Translations under genes and position numbers: made by a program
DNA from: Herbaspirillum sp. ASV7
GTDB taxonomy: Bacteria > Pseudomonadota > Gammaproteobacteria > Burkholderiales > Burkholderiaceae_D
Length of the DNA: 46,525 nucleotides
Assembly: GCF_016429215.1 (NCBI RefSeq)
Contig: NZ_JAELUH010000040.1
Location: forward strand, 1 to 46,525
Direction: 5' to 3'
The notes under the pieces: model-generated
Database searches by the model: none
Seen by the model: the letters and a program-made list of their open reading frames with translations, nothing else
What the model was told of the DNA's origin: nothing
Shown here: positions 38,901-46,525 of the stretch, piece after piece
Numbering within the stretch: position 1 is the first letter of the stretch
How the letters are laid out: the number at the start of each line of letters is the position of its first letter

Positions 38901-41719
38901 TGGGCGCGCCTACCATCCTCCCCAGCTTTGCTGCCGGCGAGTTGTCGCCGGCAATGTACGGTCGCACCGACCTGGCCAAGTACCACGTTGGCGCGGCGCT
39001 CCTGCGCAATTTCTTCGTGGACTACCGAGGCGGCGCATCCTCGCGCCAGGGCTCTGCCTTCGTCGGACAGTGCAAGGACAGCACGAAGCCGAACCGCCTG
39101 ATCCCATTCCAGTTCAACACCCTGCAGGCCTATGCATTGGTATTCGGCGATCTCAGCATGCGCGTGGTGATGAACGGCGCCTATGTGCTGGAACCTACCA
39201 AGGCGATCACCGGCATCAGCCAGGCCAGTCCCGGCGTATTGACGCAGGCGGCCCATGGCTACAGCAACGGGGATCTGCTCTTCCTGAGCGGAATTGTCGG
39301 CATGACGCAGCTTAACCAGCGCTATGCCACCGTAGCCAACGTGACCGCCAACACCTACACCCTGGTGGACATGTTTGGTGTCCCGATCGACACAACGGCC
39401 TACGGCGCCTACGTCTCGGGCGGTACCACCGGGCGCGTCTTCACGTTGTCGACGCCATATGCAGCCGCCGACCTGGCGCTGCTGAAGTTCACCCAGTCTG
39501 CGGACGTGATGACCTTGGTTCATCCGAACTACGCTCCCTATACGCTGACGCGTACCCAGCACTACGCCTGGACGCTGGCACAGATCGTGTTCACGCCAAC
39601 CACGCCGGCACCCACTGGCGTGAGTGCCAGCAACAATGGAGTAGGGACACAGTATCCCAACACGGGCTACAAATATGTGGTGACGGTGCAGGTAGGCGGC
39701 GTTGAAAGCCTGCCATCGGCACCGGCCAGTGTGACCGGCCCGGCACTCGGCCAGAACGTCGGTGACCAGAACACCGTGACTTGGGCATCCACGCCCAACG
39801 CTCAGCTCTACAAGATCTATCGGACACAAGAGAACCTGTCGGCCGCCGTACCTGCTGGCGCCATGTTCGGATACATCGGGTCGGCCAATCCGGCCGCCGT
39901 CAATTCGTTCATCGATGACAACATCCTGCCGGACTTCACCAACTGCCCACCCCAGGCGAACAATCCATTTGCTTCGAATAACAACCCTTCGTGCGTCACC
40001 TACTATCAGCAGCGGCAGGTGTTCGGTGGTCTGAGCAACGGCCCCGAGACCATTGATTTCTCCAAGTCTGGCGACTTCTTCAACATGAACTACGCCATTC
40101 CGAGCAAGCCCGATGACAATATCGAGATCACCATTGCCAGCCAGCAGGTCAATGCTGTGAAGCACCTGATCTCGATGCAGAGCCTGATCGCGCTGACCTC
40201 CAGCGGCGCATGGAAGATCGATGCGGGCACGGTGGGCACCGCGGTCACGCCCAGCCAGATTGAGGCGGTTCCACAGGCCTACAACGGATGCAGTGATGTG
40301 CCGCCGCTGACGATCAATTACGACATCCTGTATGTGCAGTCGAAAGGATCGATCGTTCGGGATCTGTCCTACAACTTCTACGTCAACATCTACACAGGTA
40401 CCGACATCACAGTCCTGTCCAGCCATCTGTTTCACGGCAAGACTATCACCGAGTGGTGCTACGCCGAGGAACCTTACAAGCTCGTTTGGGCGGTGCGCAA
40501 CGACGGGACCTTGCTGTCGCTGACCTACCTGAAAGAGCAGGACGTCAGCGCCTGGGCACGCCATGACACGGCCGGCAAGTACAAGAGCATTTGCTCTATC
40601 AGCGAGGGTAGTGAAGACGCCGTCTACACCATCGTGCAGCGCCTGGTGAATGGTCAGTATCTGCAATATATCGAACGCTTCGCCAGCCGGCAGCTGGGTG
40701 GTGATCCGACCATTGAGATCCCGGGCAATGTGGAGCGCTCCTGGTGCGTTGATGCGGGGCTGCAGTATCCATTGACCACGCCGGCGGCCACGCTCACGCC
40801 GGCCGGTACCGATGGCGTCCCGACGATCTCCAGCGTCAAAGTGGTCTTCGGGGGCTCAGGGTATAGCGCCGGGACCACCATCAGCGCTATTGACCTGGAT
40901 GGCAGCGGAGCTGGTTTCATTGGGACACCGGTCATTGTAGGCGGCGTGATCCAGTCGGTGACCATCGCAAATGGGGGCGCCAACTACGTCAGGCCGGAGT
41001 TCCATATCGTGGATCCAGCAGGTACCGGAAGTGGCGCGGTGATCTCTCCCATAGTGGCGTCTGTCGTCAACATGACGGCGAGTGCCAATATTTTCACGTC
41101 GGCCAACATTGGCGATGTGGTGCGTATTGCCAACGGGCGTGGTGTGGTCACAGCCGTCCCATCGGCATCAGTCATCTCGGTGAACATCATCGACCCGCTC
41201 ACCCAAGCGTGGCCGACCGCTGCCGGTGATTGGTCCATCACGACACCCGTTACCAAGATCAGCGGCCTGGATCATTTAAACGGCTGCACGGTTTCGATCC
41301 TGGCCGACGGCAACGTCGAACCTGCGCAGGTCGTGGTGAATGGCTCGGTGACCTTGACCCATTCGGCCTCGGCCATAACGGTCGGTCTGCCGTACCAGTG
41401 CCAGCTGCAGAGCCTGTATATCGACGTGCCGGGCGGCGAGGGCACCATCCAATCGAAGCGCAAGAAAATCAATGCCGTCACCGTGCGGATGCAGGACAGT
41501 CGTGGCCTGAAGGTCGGTACCGACTTCAGTGCGATGACCGAGTTCAAGGACCGCACCACCGAGCCCATGGGGCAGGCGATCGCACTCTATACCGGGGATC
41601 ACCGCCAGACGACCCACCCGTCGTGGACCGAGCAGGGCCAGATTTGCGTCCAGCAGGACTATCCGCTGCCGGCTACTGTGCTGGCGCTGATTCCTGAGAT
41701 GGCCGTGGGAGACAGCTGA
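38900..41719 (+). CDS. Tail nozzle protein (gp12/tail tubular B-like, E1-FCCH-like insert)
   Basis: A 939-residue structural protein. MGAPTILPSFAAGELSPAMYGRTDLAKYHVGAALLRNFFVDYRGGASSRQGSAFV is the hallmark N-terminus of large podovirus nozzle proteins, often labelled ubiquitin-activating E1 FCCH domain protein. The FCCH-like segment is ITGISQASPGVLTQAAHGYSNGDLLFLSG at about residues 95-125. A fibronectin-like stretch lies near 230-320 and beta-rich domains from 620. The C-terminus returns to the nozzle body (TIQSKRKKINAVTVRMQDSRGLKVG). It forms the exit of the short tail. No ubiquitin chemistry is implied. Confidence 0.85.
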   Translation: MGAPTILPSFAAGELSPAMYGRTDLAKYHVGAALLRNFFVDYRGGASSRQGSAFVGQCKDSTKPNRLIPFQFNTLQAYALVFGDLSMRVVMNGAYVLEPTKAITGISQASPGVLTQAAHGYSNGDLLFLSGIVGMTQLNQRYATVANVTANTYTLVDMFGVPIDTTAYGAYVSGGTTGRVFTLSTPYAAADLALLKFTQSADVMTLVHPNYAPYTLTRTQHYAWTLAQIVFTPTTPAPTGVSASNNGVGTQYPNTGYKYVVTVQVGGVESLPSAPASVTGPALGQNVGDQNTVTWASTPNAQLYKIYRTQENLSAAVPAGAMFGYIGSANPAAVNSFIDDNILPDFTNCPPQANNPFASNNNPSCVTYYQQRQVFGGLSNGPETIDFSKSGDFFNMNYAIPSKPDDNIEITIASQQVNAVKHLISMQSLIALTSSGAWKIDAGTVGTAVTPSQIEAVPQAYNGCSDVPPLTINYDILYVQSKGSIVRDLSYNFYVNIYTGTDITVLSSHLFHGKTITEWCYAEEPYKLVWAVRNDGTLLSLTYLKEQDVSAWARHDTAGKYKSICSISEGSEDAVYTIVQRLVNGQYLQYIERFASRQLGGDPTIEIPGNVERSWCVDAGLQYPLTTPAATLTPAGTDGVPTISSVKVVFGGSGYSAGTTISAIDLDGSGAGFIGTPVIVGGVIQSVTIANGGANYVRPEFHIVDPAGTGSGAVISPIVASVVNMTASANIFTSANIGDVVRIANGRGVVTAVPSASVISVNIIDPLTQAWPTAAGDWSITTPVTKISGLDHLNGCTVSILADGNVEPAQVVVNGSVTLTHSASAITVGLPYQCQLQSLYIDVPGGEGTIQSKRKKINAVTVRMQDSRGLKVGTDFSAMTEFKDRTTEPMGQAIALYTGDHRQTTHPSWTEQGQICVQQDYPLPATVLALIPEMAVGDS

Positions 41720-42192
41720 TGCTAGGCATCCTGGTCCCCGCCACCAAAGAGCATGCCCGTGCAATGGCACCGCGCATGCGCCAGGCCGAGGTCGCCGAGG
41801 TGATGGCGTCCGCTGGGCTTGCGCCGGAGGCCATGCTGTGTGCCGAGCTCGCCCGTTCATCGGTGGCCTGGGCCTGGATCGTGGAGGGGGAGGTGGGCTG
41901 CATGTTCGGGATCGCCACCGGCGCGCTGCTGGATATCGACAGCTATCCCTGGTTTCTCACGACCCCGCTGGTCGAGCGGCATTCACGGCACTTCGCCCGG
42001 GCCTGCCGCGAGCTTCTGCCAGAGCTGCTGGAGCATCACCCGCGCCTGGTGGGCATGGTGGACGCGCGCTATGCGCTGTCCATCCGCTGGCTGACGTGGC
42101 TCGGCGCCAAGATCTCGCCGGCGCAGCCGTGGGGCGTGGAAGGTAAGCCGTTCTGCCGTTTCGTTATTGGAGAGCAATATGGAAGTCACTGA
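41719..42192 (+). CDS. Internal virion protein, DUF2833/GNAT-like
   Basis: A 157-residue protein like the DUF2833 internal-virion proteins (T7 gp13 type) with an acetyltransferase-type fold. EHARAMAPRMRQAEVAEVMA, SSVAWAWIVEGEVGCMFGIAT, FLTTPLVERHSRHFARACRELLPEL and DARYALSIRWLTWLGAKI are in the order expected. Enzyme activity is doubtful; T7 gp13 assists assembly of the internal core. One-base overlap with the nozzle gene. Confidence 0.78.
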   Translation: MLGILVPATKEHARAMAPRMRQAEVAEVMASAGLAPEAMLCAELARSSVAWAWIVEGEVGCMFGIATGALLDIDSYPWFLTTPLVERHSRHFARACRELLPELLEHHPRLVGMVDARYALSIRWLTWLGAKISPAQPWGVEGKPFCRFVIGEQYGSH

Positions 42193-42628
42193 ACAAGAAA
42201 AGCCCGACATGCTGGCCCTGGTCAACCGCCTGGAGCAGGAGATGAATCACATGCCGCAGGCAGATATTCCTGTGTGGAACCATTGGGCGCCAGGCGTCTA
42301 TGCGCGCACCATCCTGATCCCGGCTGGAGTGATGCTCACCGGTGCGGTCCATAAGACCGAGCACCTGTGCATCATTTCCGGTGATCACGAATTCACGACC
42401 GACGAGGGCATGCAGCGGATCACCCACCCCCACCACATCATGCTGTCCAAGCCGGGAGCCAAGCGCGCCGGCTACTCGCATGCCGATACCTATTTCACCA
42501 CCGTGCATGCCACCGATGAGCGCGACCTCGACAAGCTGGTGCTGGAACTGTGCGACATGACCAACCAGCAGCTGATCGGCGGCAGCGAGAACAAGCAGAT
42601 GCTGAACAACCGCCTGGAGAATGAATAA
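42179..42628 (+). CDS. Cupin-like late protein of unknown function (149 aa)
   Basis: ATG 42179 with GGAG 6 bases upstream. MEVTEQEKPDMLALVNRLEQEMNHMPQ, then a beta-rich part (GVYARTILIPAGVMLTGAVHKTEHLCIISGDHEFTTDEG) with an RITHPHHIMLSKPGAKRAGYSH stretch whose spaced histidines and aromatic residues recall a small cupin barrel. Metal binding is plausible from the histidines but unproven. It lies between internal-virion-protein genes and is probably an assembly factor or minor virion part. Confidence 0.65.
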   Translation: MEVTEQEKPDMLALVNRLEQEMNHMPQADIPVWNHWAPGVYARTILIPAGVMLTGAVHKTEHLCIISGDHEFTTDEGMQRITHPHHIMLSKPGAKRAGYSHADTYFTTVHATDERDLDKLVLELCDMTNQQLIGGSENKQMLNNRLENE

Positions 42629-43149
42629 TGTCACTTGCCGTTTCTGCTGTCGTCGTCGGTGCGATCGGGACGGGCATCGCCGCCTATAGTGCTTACCAGT
42701 CGGGCCAGGCGCAAAAGGCCAATGCCGAGTATCAGGCGCAGGTCGCTGCCAACAACAAGATCATTGCGGACTACAACGCGAACGCAGCCATTCAACAGGG
42801 CAACCAGCAGATCCAGGCTGCCGAGGAACAGGCCGCCCAGCACCAGGGCATGATCCGCGCGGTGATGGGCGCCGGCGGCATCCAGTTGGACAACGGTAGC
42901 TCATTGCGCGACCAGCAGGGAGTCGCCCAGGTTGATGCAACCAACAAAGCGACCATCACCAGCAACGCGGCCAGGGCCGCGTGGAACTTCACCAACCAGG
43001 GGGCGAACTTCGATTCCCAGGCGCAGCTGTTGACACAACAGGCGAACCAGGCCGCCAGCGCTGGCTTGATGAATTCGTTTTCTTCCATCTTGTCCGGGGC
43101 CAGCACTACCGCTGCCAACTACAAGAGGTTCTCGGGCGGCGCCACTTAA
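42628..43149 (+). CDS. Internal virion protein, T7 gp14-like
   Basis: A 173-residue protein: an N-terminal hydrophobic helix (LAVSAVVVGAIGTGIAAYSAY, residues about 3-23), then long Gln/Ala-rich coiled coil (AQKANAEYQAQVAANNKIIADYNANAAIQQG...), and FSSILSGASTTAANYKRF. Podovirus core proteins of this form are ejected to build the channel across the outer membrane. Position immediately before the transglycosylase-bearing core protein supports this. Confidence 0.78.
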   Translation: MSLAVSAVVVGAIGTGIAAYSAYQSGQAQKANAEYQAQVAANNKIIADYNANAAIQQGNQQIQAAEEQAAQHQGMIRAVMGAGGIQLDNGSSLRDQQGVAQVDATNKATITSNAARAAWNFTNQGANFDSQAQLLTQQANQAASAGLMNSFSSILSGASTTAANYKRFSGGAT

Positions 43150-43169
43150 TGCTCTAGGGGAATATATAA

Positions 43170-45488
43170 ATGCCAACTCTTCCGACCCTAGAATCGTCAC
43201 AAAGCGTTTTCAGCAATGGATCGCTGGGCTATCAATCGGTACCCACATCGGCTGCCGACTTCGGCGGCCTCACCGCACAGGCCGGCGAGCGCCTGGGCGC
43301 AGCTGTACAACAGGTCTCGAATACGACCAACGACTTGGCCATGCGCCAGAAGGCCATCGATGATGAGACCGCCGTCAACGACCAGTATTACAAGACCACG
43401 TTCCCGGCCATCACCAATGCCACCCAGACCTACCTGAACAAGCAGGGCAAGGATGCCGTGGACGGCCTGCCTGCCTACCAGCAGCAGCTGGAGGACATCC
43501 GCAGCCAGCAGCGCGATCAGCTGGCCAATCCGCAGCAGCAGAAGATGTTCGACAATCTGGCTCGCCGGACGATTGCCTTCAACTACGACGGTGCGGCTCG
43601 GCACGCCACCCAGCAGAACAAGGTCTATGAGGACCAGACATCAGCCGGCATGGTCTCGGCTGCAGGGGCGCTGGCGGTGCAGCGCTGGAATGATCCGATC
43701 GGCTTCAATGTTGGCCTGCAGTCTGGTATCCAGGAAATCATGACGCACTCGCAGTTCCGCGGCGAGCCGGTGGAATACGCCAACCAGAAGGTGCGGGACT
43801 TCACCAGCAGCACCTACACCAGCCGCCTCATGGAGATGGCCAACACCGACCCGGTGGGCGCCTATGACCTCCTGAAGAATGGCGAGCATTACCGCGACCA
43901 GCAGGGCGTGCAGCACGACGTCAATATCCAGCAGCAGATCAACCCAGCCACGCTGCCCAGCCTGGAAGCCCACCTCATGGCCGGCGCCAAGACCACGATG
44001 GCCAGCGCCATCGCCCGCAACGCCATCTATGGGGGCAAGGTTCCGGATCCGAAGGCGCTCTATCCGGCAATCGAGAACACGCCGCCGCTGCAGGCTGCCG
44101 CGGAGAAGATGGAGAGCAATGGGCAGGACTTCGACAAGAACGGCAACTTGCTGACGTCGTCCGCCGGCGCGCAGGGCAAGATGCAGGTCATGCCCACCAC
44201 CCAGACCGATCCGGGCTATGGCGTCACGCCGGCGCGAGACAACAGCCCAGCCGAGATTGCCCGGGTCGGCCGCGAATACCTGGGCGCCATGACTGCCAAA
44301 TATCAGGATCCTGGTCTGGCGCTGGCTGCCTACAATGCTGGCCCGGGCATGGTCGATGACTGGCTGGCCGGGACGAACAAGACCGGGAAGAACCCGAACA
44401 TGGTGCAGATCCCGGATCCGCGCACGGGCGCCGTGTCGTCCGCCGACTTCGCGGCCAAGATCCCCTTCAGCGAAACGCGCGCCTACGTGGCCAAGGGCCT
44501 GGCCATGACTCAGCAGGATGGAGCCAAGCCCACCGCGCTTCCGACGACGGCGGAGCTCAAGACCCAACTGCCGACGATTGCCGAGCAGGCGCGTGCCAAG
44601 GCAGCGGCCATGTTCCCCAACGATCCGACGTTCGCGGATTCGGTGGCAGCGCGCACGCTGAACCAGGGCAATACCATCCTGCAGGGCGTCACCGCACAGG
44701 AGAACGCCGCGCGCGACACGCTCACGCGCATGCTGGTGGGGAGCAGGCCGGATGGCAGCGACGGTGCTAAGTCCATCGACCAACTGCTGTCCACGCCTGA
44801 AGGCAAGCAGGCTTGGGCGCAGGCCACCCCGGAGGTCCAGATGGCCCTGCAGCGCTCCCTGGCCAAGCCGCAGGACGTGCCCATGACGCGGGAGGGCCTG
44901 AATCTCTACTACCAGCTGAAGGGACAGGCCGCGAATGACCCGAACGCTTTCGCCCAGCAGGATCTATCCAATGCCTATGGCCAGATGCCGGTGCACCAGG
45001 TGATGGATCTGATCAACCTGCAAACAGCGATCGGCAAGAAGGATAGTGCGCTGGCCGAGAAGTCCCTGGCCTGGTCGCGCACGAAGGGCGACGTCGACGA
45101 CATGCTCAAGCCGCTGGGCCTGGGCAACGCGGCCAAGGCCGGCACCGACGAAGCCAAGACCACCCAGGTGTTCTACGGGAAGCTGCAGGATGCCGTCGAG
45201 GCCTATCACGACCAGAACAAGAAGTATCCGGACACGACGGCTACTCGCAAGATCGCATCCAGCCTGCTGACGCAGGGCACCCAAGGTGAGGATCACTGGT
45301 ATTCCTGGGGCAACAAGACAACGGCATTCCAGTCTCCGGACCTCTCGCAGTTCAAGGCCATGGTGCCCGATGACCAGAAGCCGGCACTGCAGCAATCGTT
45401 CTTCAACGTCTATAAGCGCCAGCCGACCGATGCCGAGTTGGCCGACCTGTACACCAAGTTCCAGCTTTCCAAGCGAGGCGGCAAATAA
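43170..45488 (+). CDS. Internal core protein with lytic transglycosylase domain
   Basis: A 772-residue ejection protein. After a helical N-terminal 300 residues (ANDQ-rich), an SLT-type lytic transglycosylase is visible at about residues 310-400: catalytic-Glu-like E in KMESNGQDFD (about 315), AGAQGKMQVMPTT, and LALAAYNAGPGMVDDWL (AYNAGPG motif). A long helical C-terminal half follows. It should enter the cell during infection and open peptidoglycan for DNA passage. Ribosome site AGGGGAAT precedes the ATG. In T7 this activity is on gp16; here it sits on the first of two large core proteins. Confidence 0.85.
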   Translation: MPTLPTLESSQSVFSNGSLGYQSVPTSAADFGGLTAQAGERLGAAVQQVSNTTNDLAMRQKAIDDETAVNDQYYKTTFPAITNATQTYLNKQGKDAVDGLPAYQQQLEDIRSQQRDQLANPQQQKMFDNLARRTIAFNYDGAARHATQQNKVYEDQTSAGMVSAAGALAVQRWNDPIGFNVGLQSGIQEIMTHSQFRGEPVEYANQKVRDFTSSTYTSRLMEMANTDPVGAYDLLKNGEHYRDQQGVQHDVNIQQQINPATLPSLEAHLMAGAKTTMASAIARNAIYGGKVPDPKALYPAIENTPPLQAAAEKMESNGQDFDKNGNLLTSSAGAQGKMQVMPTTQTDPGYGVTPARDNSPAEIARVGREYLGAMTAKYQDPGLALAAYNAGPGMVDDWLAGTNKTGKNPNMVQIPDPRTGAVSSADFAAKIPFSETRAYVAKGLAMTQQDGAKPTALPTTAELKTQLPTIAEQARAKAAAMFPNDPTFADSVAARTLNQGNTILQGVTAQENAARDTLTRMLVGSRPDGSDGAKSIDQLLSTPEGKQAWAQATPEVQMALQRSLAKPQDVPMTREGLNLYYQLKGQAANDPNAFAQQDLSNAYGQMPVHQVMDLINLQTAIGKKDSALAEKSLAWSRTKGDVDDMLKPLGLGNAAKAGTDEAKTTQVFYGKLQDAVEAYHDQNKKYPDTTATRKIASSLLTQGTQGEDHWYSWGNKTTAFQSPDLSQFKAMVPDDQKPALQQSFFNVYKRQPTDAELADLYTKFQLSKRGGK

Positions 45489-46525
45489 TGCCTAACGATT
45501 TCGAGTCATTCTTGCGCGCCAACCCACTGCCGGCCACCCCCGCGACGGCGGGGGCGCCTTCCCTGGCACCGGCTGCGCCAGCAGCAGCGCCCAGCGCCTC
45601 CCCGTTCGAAAGCTTCCTGCAGGACAACAAGAAGCAAGCGGATGCCCAGGTGCTGCAGCAGGCCCAGGCCACGGCGGTCTCCAACAGCGGCGCCAGCGCC
45701 GATGCCGCTGCGCAGGCCGCCAAGGTCGGCCGCCAGATCGACGCGCCGCAGGCCGCCGTCGAGGCCGATTTGCCGCGCTACCAGGCCCAGGCGCTCGCGC
45801 AGCAGAATGCCGCGACCCTGGCCGCCAATCCGAAGATGGCCAGCTGGGTGGCGGCCAATCCCGACAGCGCCCGCGTGGCGCAGAACGATTTCGACGGGAT
45901 GGCGCAGGTCGAGCCGCTGTTCTCGGCAGATGCCAAGCGCGTAGTGGAGCCCATCCTGATGGGTCTGGTGAAGGGTGCGGTGGGCGACTTCAACAATGCA
46001 TCGCTGGCCGTCAACCGGTTCATTGGCGATGCTGCGCCCGGCGCGGACTCGCTGCTCGGCACCAAGGCGTCCGACTGGTGGTACAACCACATGATCGCGC
46101 CGGGTCTGGAGAACAAGGCCGCTACGGCCATTCCCGAGAATGCATCCTTCGGCGTAAAGGCGGCGGCCACCACCGGTGGCTTGCTCAGTACGCTGCTGCA
46201 GATCATCGGATCAGGTGGCGCCAGCCTGGAGGCGAAGGCAGTCGGCGCAGCGGATTCCGTGGGCACCATGCTGGCCCAGACGGCCAAGACCGGCAGCCGC
46301 GCCATGGTCTTCCCGTCGCTGGTCTCGGCGCGCAACACCGCCCAGGATGTCTACGACCAGACCGGCGACATGCGCCAGGCCATTCAGGCCGCGCAGATGT
46401 CCTACACCACCACCACCCTCGGCGGCATCATTCCCCTCGGCGCGCCTGGTGGCCTGGGCCAGCGTTTGGCCAGCGGCTTCGTGTCCGGTGCCACCACCGG
46501 CGAGGTCTCGCGCCAAGCGATGAAC
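45488..46525 (+). CDS. Large internal virion protein (3' end beyond the window)
   Basis: 346 codons in view, no stop before the edge. MPNDFESFLRANPLPATPATAG... and a second FESFLQDN motif at about residues 38-45 make an N-terminal repeat; the following part is Ala/Gln-rich helix, then KAAATTGGLLSTLLQIIGSG and GGIIPLGAPGGLGQRLASGF, hydrophobic stretches that may insert into membrane. The start overlaps the preceding stop (TAATG). By position it corresponds to the largest core protein (T7 gp16-like). The portion seen has no enzyme motif. Confidence 0.75.
   Translation, partial: MPNDFESFLRANPLPATPATAGAPSLAPAAPAAAPSASPFESFLQDNKKQADAQVLQQAQATAVSNSGASADAAAQAAKVGRQIDAPQAAVEADLPRYQAQALAQQNAATLAANPKMASWVAANPDSARVAQNDFDGMAQVEPLFSADAKRVVEPILMGLVKGAVGDFNNASLAVNRFIGDAAPGADSLLGTKASDWWYNHMIAPGLENKAATAIPENASFGVKAAATTGGLLSTLLQIIGSGGASLEAKAVGAADSVGTMLAQTAKTGSRAMVFPSLVSARNTAQDVYDQTGDMRQAIQAAQMSYTTTTLGGIIPLGAPGGLGQRLASGFVSGATTGEVSRQAMN

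Noticed and set aside
38867..40666. 599-residue minus-strand frame opposite the nozzle gene
   Set aside because: No family resemblance, no ribosome site and direction opposite to the late operon.
38900..41719. Idea of a phage ubiquitin-activating enzyme
   Set aside because: The E1-FCCH-like label refers only to a small beta fold; no adenylation or catalytic-cysteine motifs are present and the position is that of the nozzle protein.
41719..42192. Functional acetyltransferase
   Set aside because: The fold resembles GNAT proteins, but the gene belongs to the internal-virion-protein family and no clear acetyl-CoA loop is seen.

Overview
The window joins a conserved beta-proteobacterial chromosome segment (1 to about 17,860) to the left and central part of a temperate podovirus-type prophage (about 17,860 to the right edge, where it continues out of view). 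High GC, the gene order rho-trxA-addB-addA and rpsU-yqeY-dnaG-rpoD, and an RpoD with a long Lys/Ala-rich N-terminal extension point to the Burkholderiales, most likely an Oxalobacteraceae such as Herbaspirillum. The genus is inferred from gene order and protein character, not from a search.

Host part: the 5' end of rho and trxA lie on the minus strand. A 495-base gap holding a strong potential RNA fold separates them from addB-addA (double-strand-break repair helicase-nuclease). Next come a two-gene CPA2 antiporter / glutamate-cysteine-ligase-like operon with its own terminator, an HI0933/BaiN-type flavoprotein, rpsU, a GatB/YqeY protein, dnaG and rpoD. rpoD has an extended -10 promoter and a roughly 270-base leader that can form mutually exclusive hairpins. 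A CAT-anticodon tRNA (probably tRNA-Ile2) ends the host part and is the likely phage attachment site.

Prophage, early part: reading leftward from a repressor-controlled promoter at about 21.63 kb is a tightly coupled minus-strand operon (74-aa protein, 86-aa protein, Rha, three small unknowns, HTH/excisionase-like protein, tyrosine integrase). The integrase stop codon lies 24 bases beyond the tRNA. The lysogeny module (short XRE repressor without a protease domain plus a two-helix membrane protein) faces a YdaS/Cro-like gene. The same 15-bp palindrome family (ACTAGA AAA TCTAGT) occurs in both the 21.63-kb and 22.9-kb control regions, so they look like O_L and O_R of one lambda-like switch. 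Rightward early genes are interrupted by several genes of opposite orientation, including a DUF4145 cargo gene. They lead to a lambda-O-like initiator whose coding sequence contains eight good copies of a GTCC-N7-GGAC iteron followed by an A-rich stretch (putative origin), then a DnaB/RecA-like ATPase.

Prophage, late part: terminases, portal, a GT-A-type glycosyltransferase, Bbp19-like protein, scaffold, major capsid, Bbp16-like cement and capsid staple proteins resemble the head module of Bordetella phage BPP-1 relatives. Adaptor, nozzle and internal core proteins (including one with a lytic transglycosylase domain) follow T7-type short-tail logic. Tail fibre, lysis genes, any tropism-switching cassette and the right attachment site lie beyond the window.
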